Source: Exiguobacterium flavidum
Lineage (GTDB): Bacteria > Bacillota > Bacilli > Exiguobacteriales > Exiguobacteriaceae
Assembly (NCBI RefSeq): GCF_003344535.1
Contig: NZ_QPKS01000010.1
Location: forward strand, 62,001-126,000
DNA: 64,000 bases
Reading direction: 5' to 3'
In this document: positions 1 to 8,845 of the stretch, in pieces
How positions within the stretch are numbered: position 1 is the stretch's first letter
How the letters are laid out: each line of letters begins with the position of its first letter
Position numbers and translations under genes: made by a program
The notes under the pieces: generated by a model
Seen by the model: the letters and a program-made list of their open reading frames with translations, nothing else
The model's database searches: none
Told to the model about the DNA's origin: nothing

Positions 1-951
1 CCCGAACACGAGCATGTCCTGAGCGCCTTCGAGCCCGGCCCGCCAAAGCGAACCGCGGCCGTTCAAGTCGAGGACACGGACGATGAGTCCCGAATCGCGG
101 ACGAGCAACGAGGCGAGGACGAGAGCGAGACCGGTTCCGTAAAGGATCGTCACGGTCTTGCGGACCTTGTCGTTTCGGATCATCAGAACGGAAGCGAGAA
201 GCAACAGGATGCCGAGTGAGTAAATGCCGGTCTGAGAATATGTCAGGAGCATCGCGAACGCGATGACGAGGAGCACTCCGCCGTACAGGAGGGCAACGCC
301 ATAGCTTCTCTTCGACAAATAGTGATGGAACTGAATGAAAGCGAACGAACCGCCGGGCGTCAGCCAGGCAGCGAGCGTATTCGGATTGTTCGTCAGGCTC
401 GCGATGCGGACGAAGTAGTCAAGTTCGCCGATGTAGAGCTGTTTCAGGACGAGTGGACCGAGTGTCAGGATTTGAAGATTGTCGATCGGTACATAATAGG
501 AACTTTGATGGACGGCAAGGCCGTAGATGGAAAGCAAGAATGCTTGTAAGAGTAGGGCATGTGCGAAGAAACGATGCCAACGTTTGAATTCGGAGAGGCT
601 GAGCGTCGCAAGCATGAGGACGAGCCCCATGCTCGAAGCGAGTAGAAAGAGTGCGAGTGCCGCGTCGGAATCTGCGCGCTTGAGGAAAAACAGCGTGTGG
701 ACCGTCAGATAACCGAGCAACGCCGCGACCAGATAGGTTGAACGCGTACGGTTCGGGAAATAGAGCGGACGTCGTGACAGATAGAACATCAAGAACAGAA
801 GTGGAAAGATGATGAGCAGCAGCCGGTTCAATGTATCCGGGATCACCTCGTCGGTGAAACGGAGCGGGCGGGTCCATAAGTCGGCCATCATCCAGATGGA
901 AAGGATGAATAAGACAAAGGACTCACGTATATTGACGGTTTTTAACATCAT
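1..951 (-). CDS. O-antigen ligase / Wzy-like polymerase, C-terminus cut by window edge
   Basis: The reading frame runs without a stop from ATG 951 (second ATG at 948) to the left edge, so about 317 residues are seen and the C-terminus is missing. The protein is a series of hydrophobic segments. A stretch near residues 200-215 (TNNPNTLAAWL) is followed by a YSQTGI segment and, close to the edge, by a GRGSLWRAGLE motif. That last motif resembles the conserved R..LW region of the O-antigen ligase/polymerase family (PF04932), whose members join or polymerise lipid-linked glycans outside the membrane. It is divergent from the exopolysaccharide operon and may share the control region at 952-1287. 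A second polymerase candidate lies inside the operon at 5168, so its exact partner is uncertain. Confidence 0.75.
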   Translation of the reverse strand, partial: MMLKTVNIRESFVLFILSIWMMADLWTRPLRFTDEVIPDTLNRLLLIIFPLLFLMFYLSRRPLYFPNRTRSTYLVAALLGYLTVHTLFFLKRADSDAALALFLLASSMGLVLMLATLSLSEFKRWHRFFAHALLLQAFLLSIYGLAVHQSSYYVPIDNLQILTLGPLVLKQLYIGELDYFVRIASLTNNPNTLAAWLTPGGSFAFIQFHHYLSKRSYGVALLYGGVLLVIAFAMLLTYSQTGIYSLGILLLLASVLMIRNDKVRKTVTILYGTGLALVLASLLVRDSGLIVRVLDLNGRGSLWRAGLEGAQDMLVFG

Positions 952-1287
952 TACTAGTCTTCATCCACCCTTCTTATAGGACTTATTGCCGAATTCACAA
1001 TATTTTAATCGTTAAATTTGTTTTTACCCAAGAAAGTTAGCTGTTGAAAAGAAAAATCGTCACAATTTCATGAATTATCTTGATTTCTTTTCGTGAATTA
1101 TCTCATTTTGATGAAACGATATACATGTGTGAACTCATCATACGATAGTGAACCATCTGTCATAAAAAAAATAATCATTCCCTCGAAGCTCTAATTGTTT
1201 TGGAAGTCGTTTGGAAATAAGGTTTAGTCATAACCAAGTCATATCCAGATTGTTCTGTCATTTTTTCAGGAAATGAGGTGAATCGGT
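952..1287. promoter_or_regulatory. divergent control region of the exopolysaccharide locus
   Basis: This AT-rich gap separates the divergent polymerase-like gene and the exopolysaccharide operon. It holds two 15-base direct repeats, TTTCATGAATTATCT at 1066-1080 and TTTCGTGAATTATCT at 1089-1103, starting 23 bases apart. A possible vegetative promoter is TTGTTT (1195-1200), 17 bases, TAAGGT (1218-1223). A tandem AGTCATAWCC pair lies at 1226-1246. The repeats could bind a regulator; the promoter match is only fair. Confidence 0.4.
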
Positions 1288-1953
1288 ATGAGTCCGACGA
1301 ATCAGAAGAAGTCGCTGCAAGACCATTTAGCGATTCTTCGGAAAGGCTGGTGGATCCTCGTATTATCCAGCCTCATCTGGGGAGGTGTCGCGTTCGCCGT
1401 CAGCAAATACGTGATCCCGCCGACCTATCAGGCGACGGCCTACATCCTGGTCGCGCCGCCGACACAAGAAGGGAACACCACGACGAACTCGACGGCTCTC
1501 GTCAGCACCTATCAAGACATTTTGCGAAGTCCCGAAGTCATCGACCAGGTCGCTCAGAAGATGGGGGTGACCGACAAGCGGCTCTTCGACCTGACGGACC
1601 GCCTGATGGTCTCGAGCAATCTCGACTCCCAAGTCATCGCCTTGTCCGTCAAGGACCGCTCGGCAAGCCAGGCAGCGATCCAGGCGAACATGATGACGGA
1701 AGTCTTCCAGGATTACCTTCCGAGCCTGATCAAGACGAGCAACATCCAGACGTTCTCGACAGCCCGGATCCCGACTGAACCTATCTCTCCGAACATCCTC
1801 TTGAACACCCTGCTCGGCACAGTCCTCGGCCTCCTGCTTGGCGTCCTAATCGCCTACTCGCGTTCACTCGCGAAGAAAACGACGAACGCTCCAGTCGTAA
1901 GCACGGAATCTTCTATGGAACGAAACATTCAATCCGTCGTCAATCGATCCTGA
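1288..1953 (+). CDS. Wzz/YveK-type polysaccharide chain-length regulator
   Basis: The 221-residue protein has the layout of Gram-positive polysaccharide co-polymerases (Wzz family). One membrane segment lies near residues 20-41, a periplasm-equivalent domain follows, and a second membrane segment lies near 168-188, then a short cytoplasmic tail. Family members set chain length and often activate a BY-kinase. Here no kinase follows and the tail has no tyrosine cluster, so control of assembly must differ or the kinase lies elsewhere. The start has a good GAGGTGA site. It is the first gene of the operon, 18 bases ahead of the dehydratase gene. Confidence 0.85.
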   Translation: MSPTNQKKSLQDHLAILRKGWWILVLSSLIWGGVAFAVSKYVIPPTYQATAYILVAPPTQEGNTTTNSTALVSTYQDILRSPEVIDQVAQKMGVTDKRLFDLTDRLMVSSNLDSQVIALSVKDRSASQAAIQANMMTEVFQDYLPSLIKTSNIQTFSTARIPTEPISPNILLNTLLGTVLGLLLGVLIAYSRSLAKKTTNAPVVSTESSMERNIQSVVNRS

Positions 1954-1971
1954 TGGGAAGGAGTTTGCACT

Positions 1972-3867
1972 ATGCAGTCGCTCAATCATCTAGACCGCTA
2001 CCGGCGGCACATCAAGGTCACGGCACTTCGCGTGACAGATTCCCTCATCATCCTGGGAGCGACGATCGTCACCTTCCTGTTCTTCAACCCGGTCAGCCTG
2101 ATCGGGGAGAGGGTCGGCTGGGTCGTCATCCTCGAAGTCGCACTCGTCCATACGCTCGCCTTCATGGCGCTCGCTTATTGGATGCGTTTCTACCAGATCG
2201 TCTGGCGATATGCCTCGCTCCGTGAGGTCTTCATCCTGACGACGGTCGTCGGAGGCAGCAGCCTCGTCCTCGTCGGTCTCGAGTATGCGCTGTTCGATTT
2301 CGCGATCGAACGTGCCGTCTTCCTCCAAGCCGTGCTCGTCCTGAACGGCGTCGGTCTCATCCGCCTGCTGATTCGCGGACGGCACCTCCAGCAAGTCAAG
2401 GCGAAGCGGCGAAACGGCACCGGGAAGCGGACGCTCATCATCGGTGCCGGCGCCTCCGGCCAGATGATCACGCGTGAATTACGCCAGAAGAAGTCGCACA
2501 TCCTGAATGCCGTCGCACTTCTCGACGACCAGACGGAGCTGAAAGGGATGATCATCCACGGCGTCCCGGTCGTCGGTACGATCGATCAGCTCGAACAGGT
2601 CGTCGCCGATTGCCATATCGAGGCGGTCGTCCTCGCGATCCCGTCGCTCTCACACGCGAGAAGGATTGAAATCCTGAACCGGATCAAGCAGACGAACGTC
2701 GAGGCGCACACGCTTCCGATGCTCGTCGAACTGGCGTCTGGACGCGTCTCGGTCAATGAGATCCGGGAAGTGTCGATCGAGGATCTGCTCGGTCGCGAGC
2801 CGGTCGAACTCGACATCACCGGAATCGAGAAGGAAGTCAAGGGAGCGACGGTGCTCGTCACGGGCGCCGGCGGCTCGATCGGTTCCGAAATCTGCCGTCA
2901 GCTCGTCAAGTTCCAACCGGCCCATCTGCTATTGCTCGGTCACGGCGAGAACAGCATCTACAGCATCCGTCAGGAGATGGAATCGCTCGGAGGAGGCGTC
3001 GCCCTCCATTCGGTCATCGCCGACATCCAGGACGCTGAGCGGATGCGTGACGTCATGGAGACTTGGAAGCCGGACCTCGTCTACCATGCGGCTGCCCACA
3101 AGCACGTGCCGCTGATGGAGGACAACCCGTCCGAGGCGGTCAAGAACAACATCCACGGAACACGCAACGTCGCCCGGGCGGCTGAACAGGCCGGCGTCAA
3201 GCGCTTCGTCATGATTTCGACCGATAAGGCGGTCAATCCGACGAGCGTCATGGGAGCGACGAAACGGATCGCTGAGATGGTGATCCAGCAGCTCGCCCGG
3301 ACGAGCAAGACGAAGTTCGCCGTCGTCCGTTTCGGCAACGTCCTAGGCAGCCGCGGATCGGTCATCCCGCTATTTAAGGCACAGATCGCAAAAGGGGGTC
3401 CGGTCACGGTGACGCATCCCGAGATGACCCGCTTCTTCATGACGATTCCAGAGGCGAGCCGGCTCGTCATCCAAGCGAGCGTACTCGCGGATGGCGGAGA
3501 GGTGTTCGTCCTCGACATGGGGGAACCGGTCAATATCACATCGCTCGCACGGAACCTGATCCACTTGAGCGGGTTTACGGAAGAACAAATCCCGATCGTC
3601 TACCAAGGCATCCGCAAGGGTGAGAAGCTCTACGAGGAGCTGCTCGCTGAAGGGGAGGTCCACCCGGAACGCGTCTTCGACAAGATCCTCGTCGGACAGA
3701 CGCGCCCGTTCGGGACGGTCGATCCGATCCTCTCCCAAATCGAAGGGATGCTGCTCGACGCGGAAGCGCTCAGCGCGTTCCTGCTCCACATCACGAACGC
3801 AAGCGAGGTCCAGCCGCAAAAGCGGACTGCGACGGTGACACCAATCACACGACTCGCACAGGAATAG
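1972..3867 (+). CDS. membrane UDP-GlcNAc 4,6-dehydratase (CapD/PglF/EpsC type)
   Basis: At 631 residues it has the full architecture of the family: four membrane segments in residues 20-130, a first Rossmann fold with GAGASGQ near 157, and a catalytic SDR domain with VTGAGGSIGSE near 295. The HAAAHKHVPLME signature follows, and STDKAVNPTSVMGATK begins near 415. The usual SDR tyrosine is replaced by Met (near 426) with Lys four residues on, as known for PglF-type enzymes. It should make a UDP-4-keto-6-deoxy-HexNAc, the substrate for the aminotransferase at 12978. It has a strong AAGGAG site. Confidence 0.92.
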   Translation: MQSLNHLDRYRRHIKVTALRVTDSLIILGATIVTFLFFNPVSLIGERVGWVVILEVALVHTLAFMALAYWMRFYQIVWRYASLREVFILTTVVGGSSLVLVGLEYALFDFAIERAVFLQAVLVLNGVGLIRLLIRGRHLQQVKAKRRNGTGKRTLIIGAGASGQMITRELRQKKSHILNAVALLDDQTELKGMIIHGVPVVGTIDQLEQVVADCHIEAVVLAIPSLSHARRIEILNRIKQTNVEAHTLPMLVELASGRVSVNEIREVSIEDLLGREPVELDITGIEKEVKGATVLVTGAGGSIGSEICRQLVKFQPAHLLLLGHGENSIYSIRQEMESLGGGVALHSVIADIQDAERMRDVMETWKPDLVYHAAAHKHVPLMEDNPSEAVKNNIHGTRNVARAAEQAGVKRFVMISTDKAVNPTSVMGATKRIAEMVIQQLARTSKTKFAVVRFGNVLGSRGSVIPLFKAQIAKGGPVTVTHPEMTRFFMTIPEASRLVIQASVLADGGEVFVLDMGEPVNITSLARNLIHLSGFTEEQIPIVYQGIRKGEKLYEELLAEGEVHPERVFDKILVGQTRPFGTVDPILSQIEGMLLDAEALSAFLLHITNASEVQPQKRTATVTPITRLAQE

Positions 3868-3879
3868 GGGTGAATCCAG

Positions 3880-5142
3880 TTGAAGAAGCGGAGCCAGATT
3901 TCCCGATTCAATCTCATCTTCATCGCCGACACGGTCTACTCGTTGCACCAGTGGGTCATTCTGACGCTCCTCATCAAGTGGAGCACCCCGCTCAACCTCG
4001 GACAGTTCAACTATGCGCTCGCGCTCACGGCACCGATCGTCATGTTCTGCTGGCTGAACGCGAGCACGATCCTGACGGCTGAACGGGCGGGGCTCGCGAA
4101 CTTCCGCCTCTTCATCCGGACGCGCTTCTCGCTTTTGACCGTCGGGGCGCTTCTCCTCGTCATCATCTATCAGTTCTTCGGCAAGGAAGGAGTGTTCCTC
4201 GTGACGCTCCTCGTCTACCTCAACAAATACGTGGAATCGTTCGCCGACCTTGCCTACGGCTTTCTGCAGGGGCACATGGCGTTCCGTGAAGTGGCGATCT
4301 CGAAGATCATGCGCAGCACGATCAACGTCATCGGTGCGGCGACTGCGCTGTTCCTCGGCCACTCCGTCGTCTGGTTCGTCACGGCGATGATCGTCTCGAA
4401 TCTGATCATGCTCTTGATCTACGATCTGCCGACGGTCAAGCGGATCGGAAAAGGTTTCGTCAGTCAGCAACTCGACACACGCTACCAGTCACCGAAGTCG
4501 CTCTTCCTCAGAGCATTACCGCTCGGTTTCGTCGCGTTGCTCGTCTCGCTCAACGCGAACATCCCGCGTCTGTTCGTCGGACAGAAGCTCGGTACGGCGG
4601 AGCTCGGCTACTATGCGAGTATCGCCTATCTGCTCGTCCTCGGCAGCCTGTTCATCCATTCGCTGATCGCCGTCCTCCTGCCGAACTTCTCGTCTGAGGA
4701 CGGGGAACGTCAGGCGTTGCCGGCGCTGCGGAAGCTGACGCGCTCGATGTTCGGGGTGACGAACGTGATCGGCATCCTGCTCATCTTCTTCTCCTACCTG
4801 TTCGGTGAATGGGGGCTGACGATCCTCTACAATGCCTCGTTCGCAGAATACAACACGATCTTCGTCCTGATGATGGTCGCGGCCCTCTTCTTCTATAACT
4901 CGACCGTCATCCAGGCGCTGCTCACCGGTTTTCAACAGTTCAGGATCCAATCGATCGCCCTGTTCGTCAGCGTCATCATCAACGTCGTCGCCTGCAGCTT
5001 CCTGATACCGGCGTACGGTCTGTACGGGGCGACGATCGCCTACGCGACATGCGCGCTCTCGCAGATCGTGATGATGGCACCGGCGCTCTGGCAGTCGCTC
5101 TACCCGCGCAAACGCGTCGTCGCCATCGAACAGAGCAGTTGA
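3880..5142 (+). CDS. polysaccharide flippase (Wzx-like, MOP superfamily)
   Basis: The 420-residue protein is hydrophobic throughout, with about twelve predicted membrane segments and the size of oligosaccharide flippases. Such proteins move the undecaprenyl-linked repeat unit across the membrane. The start is TTG at 3880 behind AGGGGTGA, 12 bases after the preceding stop. It sits between the dehydratase and a membrane polymerase candidate, the expected context for a Wzx/Wzy pathway. Substrate cannot be told from sequence. Confidence 0.82.
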   Translation: MKKRSQISRFNLIFIADTVYSLHQWVILTLLIKWSTPLNLGQFNYALALTAPIVMFCWLNASTILTAERAGLANFRLFIRTRFSLLTVGALLLVIIYQFFGKEGVFLVTLLVYLNKYVESFADLAYGFLQGHMAFREVAISKIMRSTINVIGAATALFLGHSVVWFVTAMIVSNLIMLLIYDLPTVKRIGKGFVSQQLDTRYQSPKSLFLRALPLGFVALLVSLNANIPRLFVGQKLGTAELGYYASIAYLLVLGSLFIHSLIAVLLPNFSSEDGERQALPALRKLTRSMFGVTNVIGILLIFFSYLFGEWGLTILYNASFAEYNTIFVLMMVAALFFYNSTVIQALLTGFQQFRIQSIALFVSVIINVVACSFLIPAYGLYGATIAYATCALSQIVMMAPALWQSLYPRKRVVAIEQSS

Positions 5143-5167
5143 TCTTCCGAGAAAGGAGGTTTGGAGT

Positions 5168-6457
5168 ATGGCTCCCATACTAGTCGTCATCATCCTCGAG
5201 GCGCTGTTCAGTTTCGTGTTTCGTGACATGTTCCCAAGCGGCGAGGTCTATGTCGGCTTCCTGATCGTGCTGAACTCCGGCCTCTTCCTGCTCTATCTGG
5301 CACGCCGGGCGGATACATCGCAACTGTTTCTCGTCTTCGTCCTCGCCTTCCTGTTCCGGCTCGTCCTGATGGTCATCGACCTCGAAGTGGCGCGCCTGTT
5401 GCCGCACAGCGGGGACGACACGGAGGCGTTCCATACGGAGGCGCTCAACATCTATATGGATCCGACCTACTTCAGCGAGGCCCTCCGCGGCGTCTACTCG
5501 AAGTTCCTCGGCATCTTCTATCTGCTGTTCGGGCCTGAGCGGATGCTCGCCCAGTTCCTGAACGTCATCCTCGGCGTCGTCTCGATCGTCATCTTCTCGA
5601 AGACGCTGATCCAACTCGGGACGTCGGAAAAGGTCGCGTTCCAGTCGACCGTCATCTTCGCCTTCTTCGTCCAAGGCCTGTTGCTCTCACCGATCCTGCT
5701 TCGGGATCAGCTGGTCGTCCTCGGCATGACATACACGGTCTACTATATGATCCGCTGGGTCAATGTCAGAAGCTTCTCCTCACTCATCTATGCCTACCTT
5801 TCCTACATGGTCAGCACCGTCTTCCACTCCGGTCTCGCAGTCGGCATCGGCGTCTTGATCCTCTTCTTTTCCTTCTACAGCCATGAACGCGCAAAGATGC
5901 ACTTCGATCCGTACAAGGTGCAGCGGATGATAGTCCAGTTCCTCGTCATCGGCTTCGTCGTCTTCAGCTTCCAGGACGTCCTGCTCGCGAAGTTCACCCA
6001 CGTCACGGAGAACGAGCTCCTGTTCAGCGGGATGAGCTACGATCGGGGCGGATCAGCCTATCTGAACGGTCTGACCGTCGCGGGTCCGCTCGACATGATC
6101 CTCTACTCGCCGCTTCGGATGGTCTACTTCCTGTTCTCGCCGTTCCCGTGGCAATGGACGAGCGTCATCAACATCGGCATCTTCGCCGTCGACGCGCTCC
6201 CGTATCTCGCGCTCAGCGCCTTGATCCTCTTCCAGTTCCGGAGCTTGAAGGAACATCCCTATGCAAGCGTGTTGCTGTGGATACTCGTCCTCTTCATCGT
6301 CAATGCCGCCATCTTCGGACTTGGCACCGGCAACGTCGGGACGGCGATCAGGCACCGCTACAAGATCTTCCCGCTTCTCCTCATCGTCTATACGTCGATC
6401 TATTACATCCGCTATCATGCGCTCACTTTCAAGGAGGTCGAACAACGTGCCGAATAA
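5168..6457 (+). CDS. EpsG-like polysaccharide polymerase (Wzy candidate)
   Basis: The 429-residue protein has about ten membrane segments and a soluble loop near residues 70-125 (SGDDTEAFHTEA... VYSKFLGIFYLLFG), as seen in EpsG/Wzy proteins. It lacks glycosyltransferase motifs. Position between the flippase and sugar-nucleotide genes suggests that it polymerises repeat units at the outer face. The start has an excellent AAAGGAGG site. Sequence conservation in this family is low, so the call rests on topology and context. Confidence 0.68.
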   Translation: MAPILVVIILEALFSFVFRDMFPSGEVYVGFLIVLNSGLFLLYLARRADTSQLFLVFVLAFLFRLVLMVIDLEVARLLPHSGDDTEAFHTEALNIYMDPTYFSEALRGVYSKFLGIFYLLFGPERMLAQFLNVILGVVSIVIFSKTLIQLGTSEKVAFQSTVIFAFFVQGLLLSPILLRDQLVVLGMTYTVYYMIRWVNVRSFSSLIYAYLSYMVSTVFHSGLAVGIGVLILFFSFYSHERAKMHFDPYKVQRMIVQFLVIGFVVFSFQDVLLAKFTHVTENELLFSGMSYDRGGSAYLNGLTVAGPLDMILYSPLRMVYFLFSPFPWQWTSVINIGIFAVDALPYLALSALILFQFRSLKEHPYASVLLWILVLFIVNAAIFGLGTGNVGTAIRHRYKIFPLLLIVYTSIYYIRYHALTFKEVEQRAE

Positions 6458-7493
6458 GACGATCTTGATCACCGGCATCGCCGGATTCATCGGATTCCAC
6501 GCAGCCCGCCGCTTCATCAAGGAAGGATACCGTGTCGTCGGACTCGACGAAGTCAACGCTTACTATGATCCTTCCTTGAAGGAGGCGAGACTCCTTGAGC
6601 TCGGGTACGACAACTACACATTCTACCGCGTCTCGCTCGAAGAGGCGGAAGAGGTGAAACGAATCGTCCGGGACGAACAAATCGACCTCGTGCTCCATCT
6701 CGCGGCACAAGCGGGCGTCCGTTATAGCCTTGAGCGTCCGGACGTCTACATCAGCTCGAACATCAACGGCTTCCTCTCGATTCTCGAGGCATGCCGGCAC
6801 CATCCGGTCGAACAGCTCGTCTATGCTTCGTCGAGTTCGGTCTATGGTGCGAACCGGAAGATGCCGTTCAGCACGGAAGACGGCGTCGATCATCCGCTCA
6901 GCCTGTACGCAGCCTCGAAGAAGGCGAACGAGTTGATGGCCCACACGTATTCGAGCCTCTATGGCATCAAGACGACCGGACTCCGCTTCTTCAGCGTCTA
7001 CGGTCCCTGGGGGCGACCGGACATGGCGCTCTACCTGTTCACGGAGGCGATCAGCAAAGGGAAGCCGATCGACCTGTACAACTACGGCGAGATGGGACGG
7101 GATTTCACCTACATCGATGACATCATCGAAAGCATCTATCGCCTGTTCCAGACGGAGCCGGAAGCCGATTCTTCATTTGATCCTGAACACCCAGTCCCAG
7201 ACCGGAGCTTCGTCCCGTACCGTGTCTTCAACATCGGCAGCCACAGCCCGATCCGCCTGAACGAGTTCGTCGAGCTGATCGAGAAGCGGCTCGGCAAGCC
7301 GGCGCTGAAAAATCTGATGCCGATCCAGGCAGGGGACGTGCCGGAGAGCTTCGCCGACGTCGCGTCACTCTTCGAGACGATCGGTTACCGGCCACAGACG
7401 CAGGTCGAGGACGGGGTCAACGCCTTCATCGACTGGTACGAGGCCTATACGGCCCGGAGCGAAGTGAAGGAGGAGATCATCGATGGGACTTAA
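6447..7493 (+). CDS. NAD-dependent UDP-sugar 4-epimerase (GalE/CapI type)
   Basis: The 348-residue extended SDR starts with ITGIAGFIG, keeps HLAAQAGVRYS and SSSSVYG, and has the catalytic pair Tyr153 and Lys157 in LYAASKK. The pattern is closest to UDP-glucuronate or UDP-HexNAcA 4-epimerases of capsule loci. I chose GTG 6447 because AAGGAGG sits at 6431-6437 and the protein then starts just before the Rossmann motif; an upstream in-frame ATG at 6261 would add an implausible arginine/serine-rich head inside the previous gene. It overlaps the previous gene by 11 bases and the next by 11, implying translational coupling. Confidence 0.88.
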   Translation: MPNKTILITGIAGFIGFHAARRFIKEGYRVVGLDEVNAYYDPSLKEARLLELGYDNYTFYRVSLEEAEEVKRIVRDEQIDLVLHLAAQAGVRYSLERPDVYISSNINGFLSILEACRHHPVEQLVYASSSSVYGANRKMPFSTEDGVDHPLSLYAASKKANELMAHTYSSLYGIKTTGLRFFSVYGPWGRPDMALYLFTEAISKGKPIDLYNYGEMGRDFTYIDDIIESIYRLFQTEPEADSSFDPEHPVPDRSFVPYRVFNIGSHSPIRLNEFVELIEKRLGKPALKNLMPIQAGDVPESFADVASLFETIGYRPQTQVEDGVNAFIDWYEAYTARSEVKEEIIDGT

Positions 7494-8832
7494 GGAGGAC
7501 ATCTACTTCAGGTCACCCATCTTCGTACAGAACATCCTGACGTCGGTCTACGGGAAGAAATTGATGCGTGAACGGTACGGTGAGACGTATGAACGGATCA
7601 TCGGGGAACTGCGGACGAAGGGGAAGGTCGACTACCGCGAAGAGCAGCTCGAACGTCTCAACACGTTCCTCATGTTCTGCCAGCTCCATAACGAATACTA
7701 CCGCGACCTTTTCATCAAATACGATATCCGCCTGCCGCTCCAGTCGCTCGACGAGCTGAAGGAAATCCCGGTACTCGAGAAGGAGACGCTCCGGACGTTG
7801 AACGAGTCGTTCCTCTCTCGGATCGACGCCCCGCTTCATGGGCGGACGGGCGGGACGAGCGGGAAGTCGCTCCAGGTCGCCTTCACGATCGAGGACATGC
7901 AGGAGCGGATGGCGCACCTCGATTTTTTCAAGGAACAGCACGGCTTCAGGAAGGGGATGCGACGGGCGAGCTTCACCGGGCGGACGTTGACGGCGATGAA
8001 TCAGAAAAAACCGATCTTCTGGCGGACGAACCGCCCGCTCAATCAGCTGCTGCTGTCGATCTTCCACCTGACCGATGACAACTTCCCGGCCTACATCGAG
8101 AAGTTGAATGCGTTCCAGCCGACTGCGATCGACGGGGCCCCGTCCGGAATGGCGGAGCTCGCCCAGTACATGGTCGACCATGATATCCGTTTCACCTTCC
8201 GGCCGCTCGCGATCTTTCCGACTTCCGAGACGGTGACGCCGGAGATGCGAGAGCTGATCGAGCGCGCGTTCGGAGCAGAGCTGTTCGACCAGTACGCCTC
8301 TTCGGAAGGAGCGCCGCTCATCTCGGAATGCCGCAATCATAAACTTCATCTTCACCACGAGACGGGCATCGTCGAGCCGTACGGAGAGGAAGGGGAGGTG
8401 CTCGTCACGTGCTTCACGACGAGGGGAACACCGCTCATCCGCTACCGGATCGGTGACCGGATGACGCTGACGGACGAGACCTGCTCATGCGGATTGAACG
8501 GACCGGTCATCGGATCGATCGATGGACGGGGGACCGGCTACATCGTCAGCGAGGCACGCGGAAAGGTGTTCGAAGGGGACTTGACGACGATCGCGCGCGA
8601 ACTGCCGAACTCGATCCGGCGCCTTCAGGTCGAGCAGTTCGCGAAGGACGAGGTGACGCTGAGGTACGTCCCGGACGAACAGCGCTTCCTCCCGAATCAC
8701 GAGAAAATCCTGCTCCGCGAGATGCATCACCTGTTCGGACCCGAGATGAAAGTGACGCTCGAGCCGGTCAGTCGAATCCCGAAGGAGCCGAACGGAAAAA
8801 TCTTAGTTGTCAAACAATCGATGACAGTATAG
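7483..8832 (+). CDS. CapK / phenylacetate-CoA-ligase-like adenylating protein
   Basis: At 449 residues it resembles the CapK branch of the AMP-forming ligase superfamily. The phosphate-binding loop GRTGGTSGKS lies near residues 120-129, a YASSEGAPLISE segment near 270 matches the A5-type motif, and RYRIGDR matches the A7/A8 region. Cysteines in the ETCSCG segment resemble the metal site of phenylacetate-CoA ligases. CapK proteins occur in many capsule clusters but the activated acid is generally unknown. It may activate a carboxylate for decoration of the glycan; this is inference. Confidence 0.8.
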   Translation: MGLKEDIYFRSPIFVQNILTSVYGKKLMRERYGETYERIIGELRTKGKVDYREEQLERLNTFLMFCQLHNEYYRDLFIKYDIRLPLQSLDELKEIPVLEKETLRTLNESFLSRIDAPLHGRTGGTSGKSLQVAFTIEDMQERMAHLDFFKEQHGFRKGMRRASFTGRTLTAMNQKKPIFWRTNRPLNQLLLSIFHLTDDNFPAYIEKLNAFQPTAIDGAPSGMAELAQYMVDHDIRFTFRPLAIFPTSETVTPEMRELIERAFGAELFDQYASSEGAPLISECRNHKLHLHHETGIVEPYGEEGEVLVTCFTTRGTPLIRYRIGDRMTLTDETCSCGLNGPVIGSIDGRGTGYIVSEARGKVFEGDLTTIARELPNSIRRLQVEQFAKDEVTLRYVPDEQRFLPNHEKILLREMHHLFGPEMKVTLEPVSRIPKEPNGKILVVKQSMTV

Positions 8833-8845
8833 GAGGAGATTCATC

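Noticed and set aside
3370-4470. Long minus-strand frame opposite the dehydratase and flippase genes
   Set aside because: It is rich in Arg, Asp and Glu, the usual mirror of GC-rich coding DNA, has no ribosome site and runs across two well-supported plus-strand genes.
6261-6446. Upstream in-frame extension of the UDP-sugar 4-epimerase gene
   Set aside because: It reads as a serine/arginine-rich stretch inside the previous membrane-protein gene, and a good ribosome site precedes GTG 6447 right at the family's natural N-terminus.
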